DNA of 64,000 nt. Origin: Rhodobiaceae bacterium. GTDB taxonomy: Bacteria > Pseudomonadota > Alphaproteobacteria > Parvibaculales > Parvibaculaceae. The position numbers and the translations under genes are program-made. Shown here in pieces: positions 60,401 to 64,000 of the stretch. The stretch covers positions 1,364,001-1,428,000 of the forward strand of contig CP030277.1 in the NCBI GenBank assembly GCA_003330885.1, read 5' to 3'. Positions within the stretch are counted from its first letter, which is position 1, and each line of letters starts with the position of its first letter. The notes beneath the pieces are model-generated. The model had not been told where the DNA came from. It saw nothing but the letters and a program-made list of their open reading frames with translations, and searched no databases.

Positions 60401-61390
60401 TCAAAGACCCCGCGGAGAGAGCCCTGCGGCGGTGTAGATCGCGTCAATCGCGTCCATATTGGCAACAGCGTCAGCCCCGCCTGTTGGCACGCCGGCCCCA
60501 CCCGATATCGCTCCGATTACCGCATCCAGCTGATGATCAAAAGTCGACTGACCATCAACCTGTTCAGTTGTTTCCTCACCATTGACGAGCAGCGTCAGTT
60601 GGTGGCCAAGATAGGGATGGATCGGATTATTGACATGCAACCGACCTTTTTGACCAATCACCTCAAATTCCGCACGAATGGCGACGCCAGAACGCATATC
60701 GCAGGAAATTCGAGCCGGAATGCCGCTAAACTGAAGCTCAGCCTCCATTGAAAGGTCGATGCCCGGCCGCCCGATCTTCGCTGCAGCACTGATAATCTGG
60801 GGTTCAGACCCCGCAATATGCCGCAGCATATGAAGCGGATAGCAGCCAAGATCCATCAAGGCCCCACCACCGAGTGCCAGGTCGTATCGAATATTCCCGG
60901 CAACATCAGGAATTTCCACATCAAAGGCACCGCTCATAGCGATCAGGGGCCCCAACTCGCCGGACCGCACAATCTCAATAACCCTCGCAAAAAGCGGATG
61001 ATAGAAATAGTGGAAGCCTTCAACGCAAAGCCGGCCGGTCCGCAGCGCAGTCTCAACCATGCCGCGTGCTTCTCCGGCATTCATGGCGAACGGCTTTTCG
61101 CACAGCACATGGCGACCAGCCTTCATGGCCGAGACACTAAGTGGTGCATGAGAAACAGGCGGTAACCCATTGTAAATAAGATCAATTTCTGGATCTGAGA
61201 TCAACTCATCATACGTGGCAGCGACGCGCGCAATACCATGCTCAGCAGCAAAGGACGCGGCCCGCTCTGGATCTCTTGCGGCGACAGAGACCACTTCGAC
61301 ATCATCACGTCGGGCAGCAGGCCCAATGATCGCCAATGGCGCGATCTGCGATGCCCCAAGCAGCCCTACCCGAACCAGCTGTGCCCCCAT
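60401..61390 (-). CDS. Gfo/Idh/MocA family oxidoreductase
   Basis: 329 residues. Rossmann start VRVGLLGASQIAPLAIIGPA, the substrate-loop EKPFAMNAGEA with the conserved lysine K99, and the C-terminal alpha/beta domain around GGGALMDLGCYPLHMLRHI. These enzymes oxidise or reduce sugars, inositols or trans-dihydrodiols with NAD(P). Nothing nearby points to a substrate. Tail to tail with rlmB, 6 bases apart. Confidence 0.88.
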   Translation of the reverse strand: MGAQLVRVGLLGASQIAPLAIIGPAARRDDVEVVSVAARDPERAASFAAEHGIARVAATYDELISDPEIDLIYNGLPPVSHAPLSVSAMKAGRHVLCEKPFAMNAGEARGMVETALRTGRLCVEGFHYFYHPLFARVIEIVRSGELGPLIAMSGAFDVEIPDVAGNIRYDLALGGGALMDLGCYPLHMLRHIAGSEPQIISAAAKIGRPGIDLSMEAELQFSGIPARISCDMRSGVAIRAEFEVIGQKGRLHVNNPIHPYLGHQLTLLVNGEETTEQVDGQSTFDHQLDAVIGAISGGAGVPTGGADAVANMDAIDAIYTAAGLSPRGL

Positions 61391-61523
61391 TGTACCCTCA
61401 TCTTATTGGTCCTAGCCCAAGACCACACGCCACCGTGTCAGATTTTCAGCGACAAAAACAGCTCTCTTCTTTCTGTCAGCGGCAGCATTCCCCCGTCGAC
61501 CCCGCTGCACACCAATCGGTCAA

Positions 61524-61552
61524 TTGACATTGTTAAGCAGTCGATTAAATAT
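61524..61552 (+). promoter_or_regulatory. candidate promoter of the DUF1761-like gene
   Basis: A perfect TTGACA, a 17-base spacer and AAATAT, 37 bases before the ATG at 61590. Confidence 0.5.
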
Positions 61553-61589
61553 CTACCCAGAAAATCACTGGTTTTGGGAGGGACCCGTC

Positions 61590-62000
61590 ATGGCTATTTC
61601 ACTGGAAGCGATCAACTGGCTTGCTGTTCTAGGGGCGATCGTCGCCAATATGGCCGTCGGCGCCATTTGGTACTCTCCCATCGCCGCTGGCAAAGCATGG
61701 CTGGAATCGACAGGCCGGAGCCAAGAAGAAATTGAAGGCGGTGGCGGAGCCATGGCGCTGGCCATTGTCCCAGCAGCCCTCAACGCAACCGTCATCGCGA
61801 TCCTTGCATCCGGGCTCGGCGTGGCCACAGCAGGCGGCGGCGCCCTGCTCGGCTTGGCCGTGTGGCTGGGGTTTGTCATGCCCACCAACTGGATCGAGGT
61901 GATTTTCGACCGCAAAAGCTACCGGACAGCCATCATCAATAATGGCAACTTCATCATCACCATGCCGCTGATGGGCGCGATCATTGGCATGTGGGGCTGA
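61590..62000 (+). CDS. small membrane protein, DUF1761-like
   Basis: 136 residues from the ATG at 61590, preceded by GGGAGGG. Four hydrophobic segments: INWLAVLGAIVANMAVGAIW, MALAIVPAALNATVIAILAS, GGALLGLAVWLGFVMPTNWI and a last one ending MPLMGAIIGMWG. The GAIWYSPIAAGKAW segment is typical of DUF1761 proteins, whose function is unknown. It stands alone with its own promoter. Confidence 0.75.
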   Translation: MAISLEAINWLAVLGAIVANMAVGAIWYSPIAAGKAWLESTGRSQEEIEGGGGAMALAIVPAALNATVIAILASGLGVATAGGGALLGLAVWLGFVMPTNWIEVIFDRKSYRTAIINNGNFIITMPLMGAIIGMWG

Positions 62001-62095
62001 TCAGCTCAGGCAGCTTTCACGCCCGCTGGATTTGATCCACGGTCCCCTGTGACCCTCGGTGTAACAACATCGCGGACTCCATTGCCCATCCGGTC

Positions 62096-62479
62096 TCATT
62101 TCTGCGCGGCCACCGACTTGGCAAGAAAGGCAATCTGAAGTTCCACACGCTTTAGCTCACGCACGACGGTATTCTTGTTCACTTCCATCCAGTACCAGAT
62201 CTTCGCCAACGCCACGAAGATAACGAGAACGACGCAAAGGCCTCCCCAAAACGCCATTTCTTTAACGTCCGTAGCCTGAAAAAAACGGAAACCAGACCAG
62301 ACAGCGCCACCCCAAGCTGCGAAAGAATAAATCCACAGGATCGCCACCCAATACCGCATCTTGGAGCGAAAACTGTCGCCTATCATATCGAACATGCCTT
62401 GTTCACCCGTCAGGGTCTCAAGCTCGGCCATTTCCTCTGAACTCAAAACAGCGCGAATTTCGTCGTCAATGTTCGTCAT
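62096..62479 (-). CDS. small two-helix membrane protein paired with ECF sigma
   Basis: 127 residues from the ATG at 62479 (MTNIDDEIRAVLSSEEMAEL); an ATG at 62494 is possible. A cytoplasmic N-terminal stretch is followed by two membrane helices (YWVAILWIYSFAAWGGAVWS and FWGGLCVVLVIFVALAKIWY) and a basic C-terminal helix (NKNTVVRELKRVELQIAFLA). It resembles proteins I recall as DUF6768. The start overlaps the sigma gene's end by 14 bases. It may be an anti-sigma factor, but it lacks the zinc HxxxCxxC motif of ZAS anti-sigmas. Confidence 0.65.
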   Translation of the reverse strand: MTNIDDEIRAVLSSEEMAELETLTGEQGMFDMIGDSFRSKMRYWVAILWIYSFAAWGGAVWSGFRFFQATDVKEMAFWGGLCVVLVIFVALAKIWYWMEVNKNTVVRELKRVELQIAFLAKSVAAQK

Positions 62480-63029
62480 CATCTTCTCCTTCATGGAAGC
62501 GGCGTAGTTCTTCTCGCAGGCTATGCAGCCTGGATTTCACAGTGCCCGCCGGAATGTTGAGTTGGGTAGCAATCTCTTCAATTGAGTAACCGTGGCTGTA
62601 ATAGAGGCCCAAAAGACGCCGTTGCTCGCCAGGCAGCGCACGGATGGCCGCTTTCAAATCCAAAGTCGACGCAGCCGTCTCTAAGGCCTCACCATTTACG
62701 CCATTCAACGCAATATCTTTGTAATGGGCCGCCAAGGTCCGTCGGTGCACCTGCCCACGCACCTGATCAGCACAAGCCCGGGCCGCAATGGTGAATAACC
62801 AGGCTGGAAAACGGGCTGGGTCTTCCAACCGTCGAAACCCCTTCACCACTTGCAGCCAGACGCTCTGAACGACCTCTCGGGCAGCATCCACATCATCCGT
62901 CCGTCGTCGGCAAAAGCGTAACAATTGCGGTGACCAACTCCGTACGAGATCTCGAAACGCCTGTTCATCGCCGCCTTGTGCACGCAGAACCTGCAATTCG
63001 TTCACGATTGTTTTGACGTTTCTAACCAT
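62466..63029 (-). CDS. ECF-type RNA polymerase sigma factor
   Basis: 187 residues from the ATG at 63029; the open frame extends to 63098 and no start has a good ribosome site, so this is uncertain. Region 2 is EVVQSVWLQVVKGFRRLEDP with PARFPAWLFTIAARACADQV; region 4 has the helix-turn-helix YSIEEIATQLNIPAGTVKSR. Regions 1 and 3 are absent, as in ECF sigmas. Overlaps the following small membrane protein gene, its probable partner. Confidence 0.88.
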   Translation of the reverse strand: MVRNVKTIVNELQVLRAQGGDEQAFRDLVRSWSPQLLRFCRRRTDDVDAAREVVQSVWLQVVKGFRRLEDPARFPAWLFTIAARACADQVRGQVHRRTLAAHYKDIALNGVNGEALETAASTLDLKAAIRALPGEQRRLLGLYYSHGYSIEEIATQLNIPAGTVKSRLHSLREELRRFHEGEDDDEH

Positions 63030-63207
63030 CAACCACGGGCCTGGTTTCGGGATCACCAACGGATATGGCCGCTGGCAAACACCATAAAAGTCTCTCACCC
63101 CCTATAGTCGCAGGAAGAGGCGCATTGGTTCATTCGGCAGAGGATGTTTTATAAATTGGTTTCGCCAGCCCACTTGGTTTTTGCCCAAAAACAATCCGTG
63201 CAAAACC

Positions 63208-63241
63208 AAAAATGGGCGAAACACAATGTTTCGCCCATTTT
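63208..63241 (-). terminator. terminator of the chemotaxis receptor gene
   Basis: AAAATGGGCGAAAC pairs perfectly with GTTTCGCCCATTTT around a 5-base loop, followed on the minus strand by T and GGTTTTGC. It lies about 40 bases after the receptor stop codon. 63030-63207 otherwise shows nothing I recognise. Confidence 0.88.
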
Positions 63242-63278
63242 GGCTGCAATTTTTGCAGCATACCTGATTTGTGGAAGC

Positions 63279-64000
63279 CTAGGCCGACTTAAGCCCCGCC
63301 AGGAACTGATCCACATGCCCCTTGAGTGCATCAGCCTGCTTCGACAGATGGTCAACTGCACCATCGACCCTGACGGCAGAATCGCCGGATATCTCCGTGC
63401 TCCTCTGAACCCCAACCATTGATTGGGACAGTTCCTGCGTGCCCTGGGCCGCCTGCTGAACACTGCCACTGATCTCATGCGTGGCATTTTTTTGCTCTTC
63501 GATCGCCGACGCCACGATGTTGGAATAGGAATCGATTTCTGTGATCGTCTTCGTGATCTCGGAAATCGCTGCAACAGATTGGTCAGTGACAGATTGTATC
63601 TCTGAGATCTGCGCTGTGATTTCCCCTGTCGCTTTTGCAGTCTGAGTTGCAAGCCCCTTAACCTCGGACGCCACAACCGCAAATCCCTTGCCTGCTTCAC
63701 CCGCACGCGCAGCTTCAATCGTCGCGTTCAACGCCAGTAGGTTCGTCTGATCAGCAATGTCACTGATCAAATCAACCACATCACCAATTCTCGCAGCCGC
63801 CTCCGCGAGACTTGTCACGGACTGAGTTGTGCTCTCAGCGTCAAGGACAGCTTTCTGCGTAACTTCTGCAGTCTTAGCGATCGTGTTGGACACTTCGGCA
63901 ATCGAGGCTGACATCTCCTCCGCAGCAGACGCAACGACCTGAACATTCGTGCTCGTTTCTTCCGTTGCAGCCGAAACTGCCACTGTCTGCTCTTTCGTTG
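63279..64000 (-). CDS. methyl-accepting chemotaxis protein, C-terminal part (N-terminus outside window)
   Basis: The frame is open through the right edge, giving 240 codons. It is the cytoplasmic signalling coiled coil: [20 protein letters not shown], then the hairpin tip [40 protein letters not shown], and the return helix with [20 protein letters not shown] (methylation-type sequences). The tip is the CheA/CheW contact. No C-terminal CheR-binding pentapeptide is seen; it ends FLAGLKSA. The sensor domain lies outside the window. Confidence 0.93.
   Translation of the reverse strand, partial: TKEQTVAVSAATEETSTNVQVVASAAEEMSASIAEVSNTIAKTAEVTQKAVLDAESTTQSVTSLAEAAARIGDVVDLISDIADQTNLLALNATIEAARAGEAGKGFAVVASEVKGLATQTAKATGEITAQISEIQSVTDQSVAAISEITKTITEIDSYSNIVASAIEEQKNATHEISGSVQQAAQGTQELSQSMVGVQRSTEISGDSAVRVDGAVDHLSKQADALKGHVDQFLAGLKSA

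Noticed and set aside
1-64000. CRISPR arrays, IS elements, prophage, toxin-antitoxin or biosynthetic clusters
   Set aside because: No repeated spacers, transposase, integrase or modular enzymes were seen; the window is dominated by conserved core genes.

Overview
The window is a 64 kb piece of an alphaproteobacterial chromosome, with GC in the mid-50s by eye. The class call rests on the form of the core proteins: short-LID adenylate kinase, one-helix SecE, EF-Tu of 396 residues, an ATP12-type F1 chaperone, LipB and separate leucine and propionyl-CoA catabolic carboxylases. I could not fix an order or family. No rRNA, IS element, prophage, integrase or CRISPR array is visible. Most of the window is conserved housekeeping DNA.

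Left part (1-23.2 kb). Five closely spaced leftward genes run mgtE, a secreted kelch protein, isovaleryl-CoA dehydrogenase, thiolase and the 3-methylcrotonyl-CoA carboxylase beta subunit (cut by the window edge); the last three form a leucine-degradation cluster. A tRNA-Leu(GAG) with its own terminator lies behind mgtE. Next come a siroheme/APS-reductase pair (sulfate assimilation), a lone fliN, lipB (rightward), a bactofilin-like membrane protein, and pccA/pccB for propionyl-CoA. A chain of genes joined by 4-base overlaps (rarA, crcB, an RluC-type pseudouridine synthase, a HAD phosphatase, an AsmA protein, an ATP12 chaperone) follows. A TetR regulator divergent from an alpha/beta hydrolase shares a clear palindromic operator. 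A DegQ-type protease ends this part.

Central part (23.3-59.4 kb). Nearly all the core transcription and translation genes lie on the minus strand, so transcription runs right to left: tRNA-Tyr, tRNA-Gly, tufB, tRNA-Trp, secE, nusG, rplK, rplA, rplJ, rplL, rpoB, rpoC; then rpsL, rpsG, fusA, tufA; then S10 (rpsJ to rpsQ), spc (rplN to secY, adk) and alpha (rpsM, rpsK, rpoA, rplQ). The two tuf genes encode identical proteins and differ at only three bases that I could see. Three unrelated genes sit between rpoC and rpsL: a DUF4344-type metallopeptidase, a secreted D-aminoacylase-like amidohydrolase, and a rightward ETHE1-like persulfide dioxygenase with an inverted repeat over its promoter.

Right part (59.5-64 kb). 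rlmB, a Gfo/Idh/MocA oxidoreductase, a DUF1761-like membrane protein, an ECF sigma factor overlapping a small two-helix membrane protein, and the C-terminal part of a methyl-accepting chemotaxis protein. The chemotaxis protein and fliN together imply a motile cell.

I found no convincing undescribed multi-gene system. The observations most worth a second look are the rpoC terminator embedded in the signal-peptide codons of the next gene, the ECF sigma/small membrane protein pair, the bactofilin-like membrane protein, and three inverted repeats that look like operators.
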